Source: Datisca glomerata
Lineage: Eukaryota; Streptophyta; Magnoliopsida; Cucurbitales; Datiscaceae
Reading direction: 5' to 3'
DNA: 64,000 nucleotides
Assembly (NCBI GenBank): GCA_003255025.1
Contig: QANY01011938.1
Coordinates: 62,001-126,000, forward strand
Each line of letters opens with the position of its first letter. Position 1 is the first letter of the stretch. A program made the position numbers and the translations under genes. Positions 24,108-34,682 of this stretch are shown one piece after another. The notes under the pieces are model-generated. The model was not told the DNA's origin. It was given only the letters and a program-made list of their open reading frames with translations, and ran no database searches.

Positions 24108-25406
24108 ACCCTCACTAACAATGTGTCTTGCACTTTATACATAAAATTAGTTATGTAGTAAGTCATTAGAATGTAACAGTATAAATTTTAGATATAGTAT
24201 ATATTAGACGTTTTAGCGTTTGAGCATAATGCACATAGGATAAGATGTGTTAAATTTAAAATTAAATGCTTGAAATTATACTATATATGACATTGCTTAT
24301 GAATATTATAGAAAATAATTTCATTCTAATAACTTGTCACATTCTTAAGAAATGATTATATCATTAATAGATAGTCAGACCATATATTAATGTCTTTCTT
24401 TAAATTTATTTAAATAAATTTTCATGTTTCTATAATCTAAATATTATATTATATTCATTTTATAAATTACAAACTAACAAATTATTATTAACTACAAAAT
24501 AAATAGTTATTGTATATAAAAAAAGATCACAAAGTTAATATTTATAAATATTCATGCTCCTAATTACATAATTACTATAAAATATTTAATTTGTAAACTA
24601 TTTATAAAATTTATTATATAAATGAAATAAATAAAAGGAGGTGAAATGCCTAATTTGTATGATATTTTAAGGTCACTTAAAGGATAAAAAGGAAAATCAA
24701 AAGTTTCTCCTCTTTAAGCCTATTTTAATATAGTATAGATTAATTTACGTCAATACTATTACTTTTCTATATCATAGAATATGAAGCGGACTTTCTGTCG
24801 CTGCTGAGCAATGACGGAGGGTGCAGTTGGGCCAAATCAGGTCGTTCAGCCAAATCTAGATGGACTAGATCTGACCCAACTATTTTTATATTAAAATATT
24901 ATTTTTTATTTAATCTTTTTTTTCATTAGCGGATCTGATCCATTCTCTAGTCCGCTCAGATCTGGATGAATGGACCAGATCCCACTATATCTCTGTGTTA
25001 GGCTTCCAACGATAGAGAATTTGAATCCTATAGAATAAGAACTTTGTGAAATAAAATACTTTACAAAAATACATTTCCATATATACTTTTAGATGAATCT
25101 ATTATTAAGCTCCGCGTAATCACACTTACGTGCTTATGGGCGGTATGGGTCATGATTTAAAAATAAATATTTAGAAAGAAAAAAAATGAAATAATAGAAA
25201 TTGTTATGGGCATTCTTGGACCACTAGTAACACGGTGCCACATGTCACATTACACAAAGAGGTTGCGTCAAACAAAGATGTTAAGGCCAAAACACCTAGA
25301 AGGAGAGAGCCGACCTAACTTGGTCAGTTCCCAGGCAGCTCGGGTTAGACCGAGCCAGACAACTTGGGATTAGTTAGGGCACGGAGACTATACTTCATTT
25401 GGTTGT
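24108..25406. other. Intergenic, with a diverged element at about 24796-25015
   Basis: AT-rich with no gene. Positions 24796-25015 resemble the sequence at about 5605-5850 and have GATCTGA / TCAGATC-type inverted words. A less AT-rich stretch at 25205-25400 is not recognised. Confidence 0.35.
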
Positions 25407-25706
25407 AGAGTTAAGAAAACCAAATATACATCAAATCAAAGTGACATATGTTATAAAAAAAAGTTAGTATCTACACCAACACATATATACACATATTGAT
25501 AGTCTCGCTTCATGAGAGGCTAAGAGCAATGTATTAGGATTAGTCGAGAAATACGTGTTTCGCACGTGTTAAGTTATTTAAAATATATGTATAATTTGAA
25601 GTTAATATTAATATTGAAATAAATACGTCAGCTTTAAAATTAATTCTAAATCTAAATTAAACGTAAAATAATAGTAAAAATCAATACATTAGTTAAATAA
25701 TATGAG
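25407..25706. repeat. Dispersed repeat S, copy 2
   Basis: Direct copy of 23811-24107 with scattered substitutions. It includes the small palindrome ACGTG-TTTCG-CACGT at about 25553-25567. Confidence 0.8.
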
Positions 25707-26101
25707 GGAGAAACTCTGCCAAAATTACACAGACTTCTAACTTAAGTATCAAAGGCCTTAGGCGGAGACATCACCCCCGTTCATCATCGTTCTTTGGGTT
25801 CTTTGACTGTGTTTTACAGGCTTTCAGCCGTAAACGACGAACATATGTACCGTTGAACAAATTGACATCAACAGAAACAATACATTATTCTTTGGTAAAA
25901 AATTAATATCTGAAAACGTGGTTGATATTAGTATTTAAAAGTTATTTTATTATAAATTTTCTGCGATTTGTTTAAAAACAAATTTCAAATCAGTTAAATT
26001 TTGAATATAACTCGTTTTTGAGATTTTGTTTTATAATTTCAAAGACAGAAAGCTTTGCACCATATATAGTACATTGTCCTCACCCAAATTTAACACTCTA
26101 A

Positions 26102-26455
26102 TGGAAAGTAACCTAACGCAAAAGATCTCTTAAAACTCAGTGCCCATCAACCTAAATATTTAGGTAATGTGATTAGTCAATACAAGAAAGAGAAAACCTG
26201 AAATTACTAATAATAATTAAGCTCGAACGATCAACACAAAAAGTTTCAACTTATCTTACAAAAAACATCTTAATTATTCAAAAGAAAACTCTCCATCCCA
26301 TTTAGGTGGACCAATTATATATTACTTGATATACTTAGAGGAAATTCATCCATGAACTACAAATGGGGGATTATGAATTAATTAAGAAATTAGAATTAGT
26401 ATTTGACTAATCCTATTTTTTAATTGATGTAATTTAAAGTTGGTACTCTCTCCTT
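26102..26455. repeat. Duplicated segment T, copy 1
   Basis: It matches 26868-27150 in blocks: GAAAGTAACCTAACGCAAAA against GAAAATAACCTAACGTAAAT, TAATGTGATTA, and AAGAAATTAGAATT followed by TTTGACTAAT. The copies have diverged by indels, so the duplication is old. Confidence 0.6.
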
Positions 26456-26670
26456 TTTTCGGTCTACAAAATATTTTATGAATAAAAATACTTTTCTAAA
26501 CTGATACATTCAAATGAATTTTGTGGTTAATCTCCCTGCATTCTCATACTCTAATATGATTATAAGTTTGAGTCGTCTGTATTTAATCTTTTTAATATTA
26601 GGAAAAATAATTTCTTAAAAGAGAGGGTTAAACATAAGACATCGCTGTTACCCATATTTTATGTCATAGA

Positions 26671-26866
26671 AAGGAGAAAACTTTTAATATTTCCTTACCA
26701 TCGAGAGCTTAGTATTCATCCACACACATATATATATATATATTATTTTTATTTTTAATTAATTGATAAGATAGATGATGAATTTAATAAACTATACATA
26801 TGCTAAAAATCGTGTGAATGAATATCAAACTCTCGGTACTTCAGAAAGTACTAGAAGTTTTCTCCG
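26671..26866. mobile_element. Inverted-repeat element between T copies
   Basis: Arms of about 50 bp pair imperfectly: the left includes AAGGAGAAAACTTTTAATAT and CGAGAGCTTAGTATTCATCC; the right includes GAATATCAAACTCTCGG and AGAAGTTTTCTCC in inverse orientation. The loop contains an AT dinucleotide run near 26727-26741. This is MITE-like; no target duplication was defined. Confidence 0.5.
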
Positions 26867-26867
26867 T

Positions 26868-27150
26868 AGAAAATAACCTAACGTAAATTCTCTCTTAAAG
26901 TGTAGTGAGACTAATGCCAACCTAATATTTTTTGTGAAAACTATCAACTTAATATTTAAGTGTAATGTGATTAATCATATAAGAAGCATGGAATATAAAA
27001 AAAAAACCTTAGTCGTAATTTTTACAAATGGAGGTGTTTCTAAGGTCTATTTAAAAAAATACAAATGGAGGATTAAGCATTAAACTAAGAAATTAGAATT
27101 GTGTTTTTGACTAATAATATTTTTAATGATTTAATTAAAGTCGGTGGCCT
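26868..27150. repeat. Duplicated segment T, copy 2
   Basis: Diverged direct copy of 26102-26455, placed immediately after the inverted-repeat element. No gene. Confidence 0.6.
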
Positions 27151-28560
27151 ATCTGTTAACTTTGTCTACCAAAAAATTAGTAACGGACTGCCATGTCACC
27201 TTCTTTCCTTGATCATTTTCAATGCATTCCCGCGTTCTGCTTCCGTGGGACCCACCTTCTCCTTTAAGTAAAGAAGTGGACCCCACGTTTTTTAATAAAC
27301 TATTTTTTATAAAATCTTGTTTGCTGTCTTCCATTACTTGTAATTTTCTAGTAGTGACTTTAATTTGCCAAATGACGATACTAGCCCAGTTTTTTTCCAC
27401 ACTGTCTTTGATATTTAGTTTCCCAGGCGTAGCATGACTGGTTGAATTGACAAAACATTAATTAAAGATAAGTCTGCCATATTAACGGGTATGTTACTGT
27501 AAACATTTAAAATATTTGTAAACTATGTTATATTAAAATGAAACTTAAAGATAAGAAATTTTGTATTCTCTATTTTGTTATTTAAAATTTATTAAAATTA
27601 TAAGACCAACTAGATATTTCACCTCATTTCTTATTTAAATTATTTGATAGTGCTTTGTTTTTATCCAATAATTGTTTGTTCATAGTTAGAAATATAATCT
27701 CATATAATTAGAGACGTGAATATTCATAGATTGATTATAAAATATTTTATAACTAATATTTAATTATAAATCAATAATGATTTGGTCGTTATAAATTAAA
27801 TATTTATGTTATCAGTAACCTGAAAATTCATATACATGAATTTATTGAAAGATATTAATATATTTTAAATACAAGAAATTATCTTTTAATATGATATAAT
27901 TATTTCTTAAAAATATGATAAATTGATAAAATAGAACTATTTCTATACTATTTAAATAGCACTAAAATTTTAATGCTATAAACTTGCTATTATTATTATT
28001 AATATTATTTCACTTTTAGTTTTGATGTAAAATAATTTTTAAAGATGATAGTGTAATTATTTCAATGTTAATATTAATTTAAAATTATTTGTACATTTTA
28101 AATCAATTGAATACGTGTGAAACACGTACGTGTTGACTATGGTACTTAAAAATAGTTAGACGCAACCATTACATTTTGAGTACCCAATAGATACCTAAAA
28201 TATATCATAGGTATGTTAAATGTGTTGTTAATACCAACTAACATACTTTACATAATCAAGATACCACAACTAATCGATACCACCAACTTTCCCTTTGCAT
28301 CATATCTTCAACGTGGAGATTTTCTGCCTGAATTAGTTATAGGAATTGGGAGTCTAATTGTAGACATAAATACAAATGAATTATTTGCTATTAAGAATAT
28401 TAGAACTCAAGTGTAAGTCAAGTAAAAGGTTTTCACCGATTAGACTAACCCCTTGATACTAACAAGTTAAGTTTACTTTTTGAATAAAGGAAACATATAT
28501 TTATAGCGAAACTTGAAGTTATAGCTTGCTAACGAGTCATTCTACACTTATTAAGATTAT
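27151..28560. other. AT-rich intergenic sequence, no gene seen
   Basis: Overlapping open frames on both strands at 27149-27437 and a 67-codon frame at 28213-28416 match no family I know. The recurring palindrome appears as ACGTGT-GAA-ACACGT at about 28113-28127. Confidence 0.5.
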
Positions 28561-28564
28561 TATC

Positions 28565-29530
28565 AAGACTTTGTTTGTTTTGCGCTATTATCATTTATAA
28601 TCATATTATAATCATTTGTAATTGAATTATCATATTTATTTGGAGTAATCTATAAGTAATGATGCAGTTCTAATTTGCAATCATTTAAGAGAATTAAATT
28701 GCTGAATAAAATGCAATCAATCATAATTTACAATTTCATTACGATTCTAATATCAAATAAAATTACTTTCCTACCTTCATTGAAATATACTTTCTCAAAC
28801 TTTCTCTCTCATTTTATTAATTTAATTAATGATTAGTTTATCATTATTAATTTATTTAAATATTAATAAAAAATTAATTAAAATTAATGTTTAAATCTTA
28901 CGTGAAAATATTTTTTTATTATAGCTCTCGTTTTATTAATTTGATTACAATTAATTTTTTAAAATTGCGTCTAGCGTTATTATTTTATTTAAATATTCAA
29001 TAAAACTAATTAAAATTTATTTTCTTAATCCATTTTCTTATTTTTAATTAAAATACTAATAAAAATATTTTATTAATTTAATTAAAATTATATTTATTAA
29101 ATTTTAGTCTAGCAATATTAATTTATTGAAATATTAATGAAGTTAATGTTAAAATTAGCGAAAATATATTTTTATTATATCACTTATTTTAATAATTTTA
29201 TTACAAATATTTTTTAAATTTAGTTTAGCATTATGAATTTATTTAAATATTAATTAAAAAATTAATTTTTCAATTGTACGTCAAAATATTTTTTAGATAA
29301 TATATAATTAAAAGAGCATTTAAGTAATTTCATGTTATTTACATAAATTTACAACAAAAGTTAGCATATAACAAACATTGCAATCATTAATTATCACCAA
29401 ACACATCATAGATTATAATGTATAACCAAACATGATAATCATATTTTGTAAGTAATTAAATTACACGTAATTGAATTACTAGCAATTGAATTAGATGATT
29501 ATTCTAGTTTGCGTGAACCAAACGGCTCCT
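28565..29530. mobile_element. Possible AT-rich non-autonomous DNA element
   Basis: The left end has GTTTGTTTTGCGC and the right end GCGTGAACCAAACG, an imperfect inverted pair. Between them the sequence is very AT-rich, with repeated AATCAT / ATTAAT words and no coding. Length is about 965 bp. Ends of this kind are common in eudicot MITE-like elements, but the boundary and family are uncertain. Confidence 0.35.
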
Positions 29531-30049
29531 AAAGTAATAATTAACTAAATGATACATGTCAATTATTCTTAATGTCAGTTTCAACCCATAACTAATTTGT
29601 ATTAGGTGACCGCTCAAAAAAATTCTTACTTTTACGTATATTCACTAAAAAAATAATATTTCACGACGGTGGCAGCGGCTACTATTGGGGAAAAGAAATG
29701 CGGTAAAGTTTTTTAGCGCGATCTGAAAAAGCCACCGGTATATATTATATTATGGCAGTGGTTTTGAAACCGCGGCGTAATTCTGAGGAAAAAAATTAAA
29801 ACATAAAAAAAAATGTCAATCTAAAATTCACCGGCGGTTAAGGAAAATCGTCGATATGTAATTTTTAACAGTTGTTACTAACCGCCGGCGAATTCCGTGC
29901 ATAAAAATAAAACACCCAAAAACAAATAGAAAAATTTAAAACATACGCTGGCGGTTATAAAACCACTACCATGAGTTAAATCTAACGGTGGTTTCTCAAA
30001 TGCCGGCGTAATCCTGAGAAAAAGATAACAAAAAAAAAAATAGAAAATG

Positions 30050-30220
30050 ACATAAAAATTTTGGTTGCATTTTTTTTTTCAACTTTTACGGCAGTTTATA
30101 ACCGTTTTTTTTAAATCCCTAACTTCTCCTACAACTCATGATTTGCTTCTCTTCTCTCTCAAAACTCAAATCCTTACTGGCGCGATTTGCAGGCGATTAC
30201 AGGTGATTTCGAGCTCTCAT
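30050..30220 (+). repeat. Internal duplication of CACTA subterminal region, copy 1
   Basis: The stretch with CAACTTTTACGGCAGTTTAT, AAATCCCTAACTTCTCC and CTCTCAAAACTCAAATCC recurs at about 30640-30810 with modest divergence. Copy 1 leads into the ubiquitin-fold fragment; copy 2 does not. Confidence 0.75.
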
Positions 30221-30328
30221 GTGTGGGGACATTTTTGCTTGTGCTTTAAAGGTCAAAAGCTGGTGGATGACAAAGCTTACATCCGGCAATTTGGAATCAA
30301 AGATGGTGATCAGGTCTGGATTTTTTAG
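30205..30328 (+). pseudogene. Captured fragment of a U11/U12 snRNP 25K-like ubiquitin-fold gene
   Basis: The frame ends SHVWGHFCLCFKGQKLVDD, then AYIRQFGIKDGDQVWIF and a stop. This resembles the C-terminal half of the ubiquitin-like domain of plant U11/U12 small nuclear ribonucleoprotein 25 kDa-type proteins (VWG.FCL...KL.DD......FGI...Q). Only about 40 codons are present, inside a CACTA element and behind transposon-derived sequence, so it is a captured exon rather than a gene. The family assignment rests on a short match. Confidence 0.55.
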
Positions 30329-30639
30329 TTTACAAATAATTAAAACACTTTTCTTTTTCAATTAATTCATATTGACATGGTTTAATTTTAATAGTTCCAT
30401 GTTAGGTATTTTTTATAACGAAAATACAATGCATAAAATGATTCCTAATATAATATTATACAATCATTTTATTAGTGTGAAAACTAAATACTCCTCACCC
30501 GACCAGTAGTCAAATAATAGTATTATTATTATTATTATTATTTTATATTAATTTTATTTCTTTTGATTCTAATGATTTTCGCATAATTTCTGAAATATAC
30601 AGTTGCATTTCATCAACCATGTAACAGTGAAATTTGATC

Positions 30640-30810
30640 CATAAAAATTTTGGCGGCGTTTTTTTTCAACTTTTAGCAGCGGTTTATAACCGCCCCTAAA
30701 AGTTTTTAAATCCCTAACTTATCCTCCAACTCACGATTTATCCTATCTTCTCTCTCAAAACTCAAATCCTTACAGATGCAATTTGCAGGCGTTTAGGTGA
30801 TTTCAAGCTC
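30640..30810 (+). repeat. Internal duplication of CACTA subterminal region, copy 2
   Basis: Direct copy of about 30050-30220. It is followed by CT-rich DNA at 30810-31070 that looks like a 5' untranslated leader, then AT-rich sequence. Confidence 0.75.
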
Positions 30811-31545
30811 CCCTCCCGTCGTTCGTCGATCTCCTCTCGTCTATGAGTCTCTCTCTATCTCTCGAAACTCACAGTATTTCACTCTCGAGAACCCTTCTCT
30901 CTCTCTCAGCTCTCTCTCGTAAAGCTCTTTCGTAACGTTCTCTTTCAACTTCGTCACAAGCTTCTCTCACGGTAGCAAGCTCTCCCTCGCAGCTCTCACT
31001 CTGTCAGCTCTATCTCCCAGCTCTCTGCTACTTCGATTCGCAACTCAAAACTAGAGGTAGGGGTTTCATTCTCAAATTCTTCTATGATTTTAATGATTTT
31101 TCTCTGATTTTATGATTTTGAGTTTTTTTCTAAGTCGATAAGGGTTTGTGTTCCCGATTTATGGGCATGGAGTAAGTTTTGAAATGAAAACTCTTTATTT
31201 ATTGTCTGGGTTCTTTGTAATCAGTAAGTTTTGAGTTCGAATCAGAACTTCATCAATACTGGTAATCAGTTTATCTTATCTGGGTTCTAAGTTTTGATGA
31301 TTTTTGTTTTGTTCACCTTAAGCATATGTATTAGTGGTGACTTTGATGGTGAATATTCTATTTCTTCTTTGTTTCACCTTAAGCATATGTATCAATGGTG
31401 ACTTAAATGGTGAAGATATTAGGAATGTTGTTAATTCATCTGATAAACTTTTATGCAGTTGGATTGGAACAATTTTCATTGTATTGTGACTCTGATTTTC
31501 ATTGTATTGAACTATTTATTATAGTGTGTTCAGATTGATTTTATC

Positions 31546-31775
31546 ATGGATAAAAGTTGGATTGAAAAATTTCGAGTTAGGCAAGAATACCTTAATGAAG
31601 TTAAAGAGTTTCTTCATTTTACTTTTGAAAGAGTTTTCCTAGAGGGTAGTCTTTGTGTCCATGTAAACGTTGTATAAATATGCTGAGGAGGAATGGAGAA
31701 AGTGTGTGTGAGCACTTAGTGTGTAATGGTTTTAGCATTGGTTATACACGTTGATTTTTTCATGGTGAATCCATA
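31546..31775 (+). pseudogene. CACTA transposase-associated (Transpos_assoc) domain relic
   Basis: From the ATG the frame reads MDKSWIEKFRVRQEYLNEVK then EFLHFTFE, and after frame changes CEHLVCNGFSIGYTR-like residues. This is the N-terminal signature of plant CACTA TNP2 proteins (MDKSW..., ...EFL.FA..., HL..NGF...Y..W...GE). The cysteines of the domain are partly lost and at least one stop and frameshift are present. It supports the En/Spm identity of the surrounding element. Confidence 0.75.
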
Positions 31776-32069
31776 TTGTAAAATTTAAATGGAGAAGAGC
31801 TTAATGAAAGACTGTTAACTATACATCTGTGCATGAAGCTTGTGATGACATGACTTGTTGTGGATAATGAGAGAGAAACATATGATTTACAAACAACACC
31901 AACTGCTAATAATATGAATGAGCAACTAAATGAAGATGCTCAACACGTAGAGGTGCATACAATATCAGAAAGATAAAGGTTGGCATGTTGTGGTGCATAC
32001 AAAACCAAGAAGTGGTGATGAATTTTGAAAGTGATACATGATCATTCTCATTTAGAATAAGCCTTACAT

Positions 32070-32440
32070 GATAATGAAGAATGTATCAATTTAGTTAGGA
32101 CATATGTTGTTGGTGTAACCATTGAATATACAATTCATACAAATGTTGGTTTCGGCAAAATAATGATGACTCAATTTGATTGTGTTATTATTTGAATTAG
32201 GTATATCTTTATTTGATAGTATTAATATTTAATTTTTTTAAATTATCACGGTTCTTAGTATTTATCTATTTGATAGTGTTGATAAGCTATGTTCATCTTT
32301 GATAATGTTATTATCTATTTTATTGTGCAAGTATATTCATCATGATCCGTGGTAGGTGTCAATGTGATGTACGTGAGGAAGAGTCAGTTGGTGATCAAGA
32401 TCCACCATGGGCTGTCCTAGTGAATTAGCAAGTATAACAT
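32070..32440 (+). pseudogene. Remnant resembling the C-terminal region of a CACTA TNP2 protein
   Basis: Broken frames include TNVGFGKIMMTQFDCVII and a YYIHHDPW-like stretch, in the order seen in the DUF4216 part of plant CACTA transposases. Many stops. The assignment is weaker than for the neighbouring domains. Confidence 0.4.
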
Positions 32441-32553
32441 TCATTTAATATTTCATACAAACCATTGTTCTTATTCATATAATGTCTTACATACAAAAAT
32501 ATGTTTTACACGTAGACGGATCCTCTAGGCGAAATGCTCGAAGCCAGACTTGA

Positions 32554-33057
32554 ATGGTTAAAATCTACCTGAAGGGAAGAAAGCGAAATGCGAACAGTGA
32601 AATGCGAATTCAACCAAGGATCATGCACCAATATTTATTAGTTTTTTTGGGTACAATAGCTAAGAACTACAATCTATTACCGATCATCTACGATACTTGG
32701 AAGAAGATGCTTGAAATGTACAAGAACGCAACATATGATATTGTGAAGCTATAAATACGTATTTGTAATTGTATTTCACCTATAGACGCATTTCTAGAGC
32801 ATCCTGGACCAGTCCGTGGAATGGGATTAGGTCCAACTCCCACTATGGTATTTGGATCACAAAGTAACTACCAGTTTTCAGAAGAAACGACCTTAGTTCC
32901 ACTTGCGAAACATGAGAGGGTAAAGTCAAAGCTCAATGAACTTGAATCTAAGGTGTCTCAGCTAGAAACTCAACTAACAGATGCATTTGCATTTATGAAA
33001 ATGATGCAAACACAAAATCTTTCGTCCTCACAATTCCCCGGCGGTGATAATGTATGA
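32554..33057 (+). pseudogene. Transposase_24 (Ptta/En/Spm) relic
   Basis: One frame (to 32754) includes IAKNYNLLPIIYDTWKKM. A second (32821-33057) has MGLGPTPTMVFGSQS followed by a coiled-coil-like KSKLNELESKVSQLETQL. This order, with an RG.G.TPT..FG motif followed by a heptad region, is typical of the accessory CACTA protein carrying Transposase_24. Stops separate the pieces and no full gene remains. Confidence 0.7.
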
Positions 33058-33667
33058 TGTCTAAGGAATATGTACTTTACATAATTATAAATTATGTTCA
33101 TTTCAACAATAATATTAATTTTATTAATTTGTATGTTTTTATAGAATTCTGGAGCTCCCTCAACTTGGTGATCGTAATTTCGTGGCGATTGAAGACATTA
33201 TTTTTGCTTATCTTTGAACTTATATTACGTTTACTTTTGTATTTGTGAATGTTTGAGTTGAATTATGTTATAACTTTGAATTGATTTTTATTCTACTTTG
33301 GATGTAACTTGAATTAAATTTAGATGCTTACATTATGGAATTATTATGTTACAACTCTATTTGGTGAATTTAATTTTATGAAAATTGATAGATTCTGAAT
33401 ATGTGTTATATAATGCTTAGTGAAACATATAGTTTTAAAATTTTTGGGATGTTTGAAAAATATAGAAGAGGCTATGCAAAACTACAACTTATACCAATAT
33501 TTTTTTAGCATATACCGGCGGTTCAAAGCTGATATAGTATATTTTTTTCACATTTTATCGGCGGTTCAAACCGTCGCTAAAGACAACGGATTTTTTTTTT
33601 CAAACTTTGCAGGCGGTTGTCAACCGCTGAAAATTGTGGGGCAAAACCACCGCTAAAATAAGTAATT

Positions 33668-33830
33668 GGCCGGTGATTACTTTAGCGATTAGCAAAACCG
33701 CTGTACAAAATATTTGTGATGCTGGCTTAGGCGGCGGTTGGCATGTTTTCTAGCTGCAGTGGTTAAAACCGCCGCTGTAGCTCCAAATAATCGTCGGCAT
33801 AGGTGATTTTCTTGTAGTGATTATTTTTAA
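33668..33830. repeat. CACTA right end plus host flank, copy 1
   Basis: The terminal part of the second CACTA element and the adjoining ATTATTTTTAAC are repeated at about 34360-34493. Confidence 0.7.
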
Positions 33831-34359
33831 CCTTATTTATCCTTTAGTTTGTTTCGGCCCCGAGATTAAGTGGGCTCCAAGATGGACTTGGTCCTTTCTT
33901 CTGGGTGACTTCCTTTGAAGGAGGTCGGAGTCGTATAGACCCATCATACCCTTTCATAAAGCCCGTGTGCTCCCATTCAGGAGGTCTGTTCAGGCGAATC
34001 TTCTCCACGCTGGGGGTTCACCCTTTGGCACTTAGTCGAGCTTTTTTCCTAGTCTAGTGGTCTAGAAAGCAGGTTGAATTTCTTTGGCTTTGGCCATAGA
34101 ACTTTCCTTTTATCTCCTATCCAGGCGTCCCCGCCCTGGATAAATCGACGTACTAAAGCGCTCATCAGAGGACCTTATCCTTGTCCTTCAAACTGTAGCG
34201 CTTAGTAGATATCATTGTCTCGGTATCTAGCTAGACGTGCTTGATCTGACTAGATCCTTGATCCCGTCTGCAAACATGAGTGCTCGACAGACATCTCCTG
34301 GTGAATTCTGATTGGCGGGCTCAGGGACCTCATCAGTCATCACTTGTCGAATCCCGACT
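33831..34359. other. GC-richer segment between duplicated CACTA ends
   Basis: About 530 bp of clearly lower AT content than its surroundings, with no open frame of note. Composition and the absence of matches to the CACTA element suggest a different repeat, perhaps a solo LTR fragment, but ends and target duplication could not be identified. Confidence 0.4.
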
Positions 34360-34493
34360 GACAATTACTTCCACGATACGCAAAACCACTATTAAAAAAA
34401 ATTGTGACAGTGGCTTATGCGGCGGTTGCCATGTTTTCTGCCGACCATTAACCGTCGGCGTGGGTGATTTTTCTTGTAATGATTATTTTTAAC
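34360..34493. repeat. CACTA right end plus host flank, copy 2
   Basis: GGCGGTTGCCATGTTTTCTG and GTGATTTTTCTTGTAATG match the right end of the second CACTA element, and the following ATTATTTTTAAC matches its flank. The last bases have decayed from GTAGTG to GTAATG. Confidence 0.7.
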
Positions 34494-34682
34494 TTTTTTA
34501 TGTTTGACCCAATTGAAATTTTAAGAGTGATCCCATTATAAGTTTTAGTCTTTTTATTAATTTATATCAATTGTGATTCTATTGATTTTTTAGTTTTAAC
34601 CTTTTTCTTAAAATATTAATTTGAATCACCTCACTCTCTTCCCTATTTTATCTTTAAGATATGTTATAAATCTCTAAAATTC

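Larger units (their letters stand above)
29643..33819 (+). mobile_element. Second CACTA (En/Spm) transposon, degenerate
   Basis: The right end is GATTTTCTTGTAGTG (a CACTACAAGAAAATC end in inverse) and the left end CACTAAAAAAATAATATTTC is its diverged partner. ATT flanks both sides (29640-29642 and 33820-33822), the expected 3-bp target duplication. Subterminal regions are full of GGCGGTT / AACCGCC / GCCGGCG repeats in both orientations. Inside are an internal duplication, a ubiquitin-fold gene fragment, a Transpos_assoc-like start and a Transposase_24-like region. Stops and gaps show that the transposase genes are dead. Confidence 0.85.

Noticed and set aside
27149..27437. Overlapping open frames on both strands
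   Set aside because: Neither matches a known family. They coincide with a slightly GC-richer patch, and no exon borders extend them.
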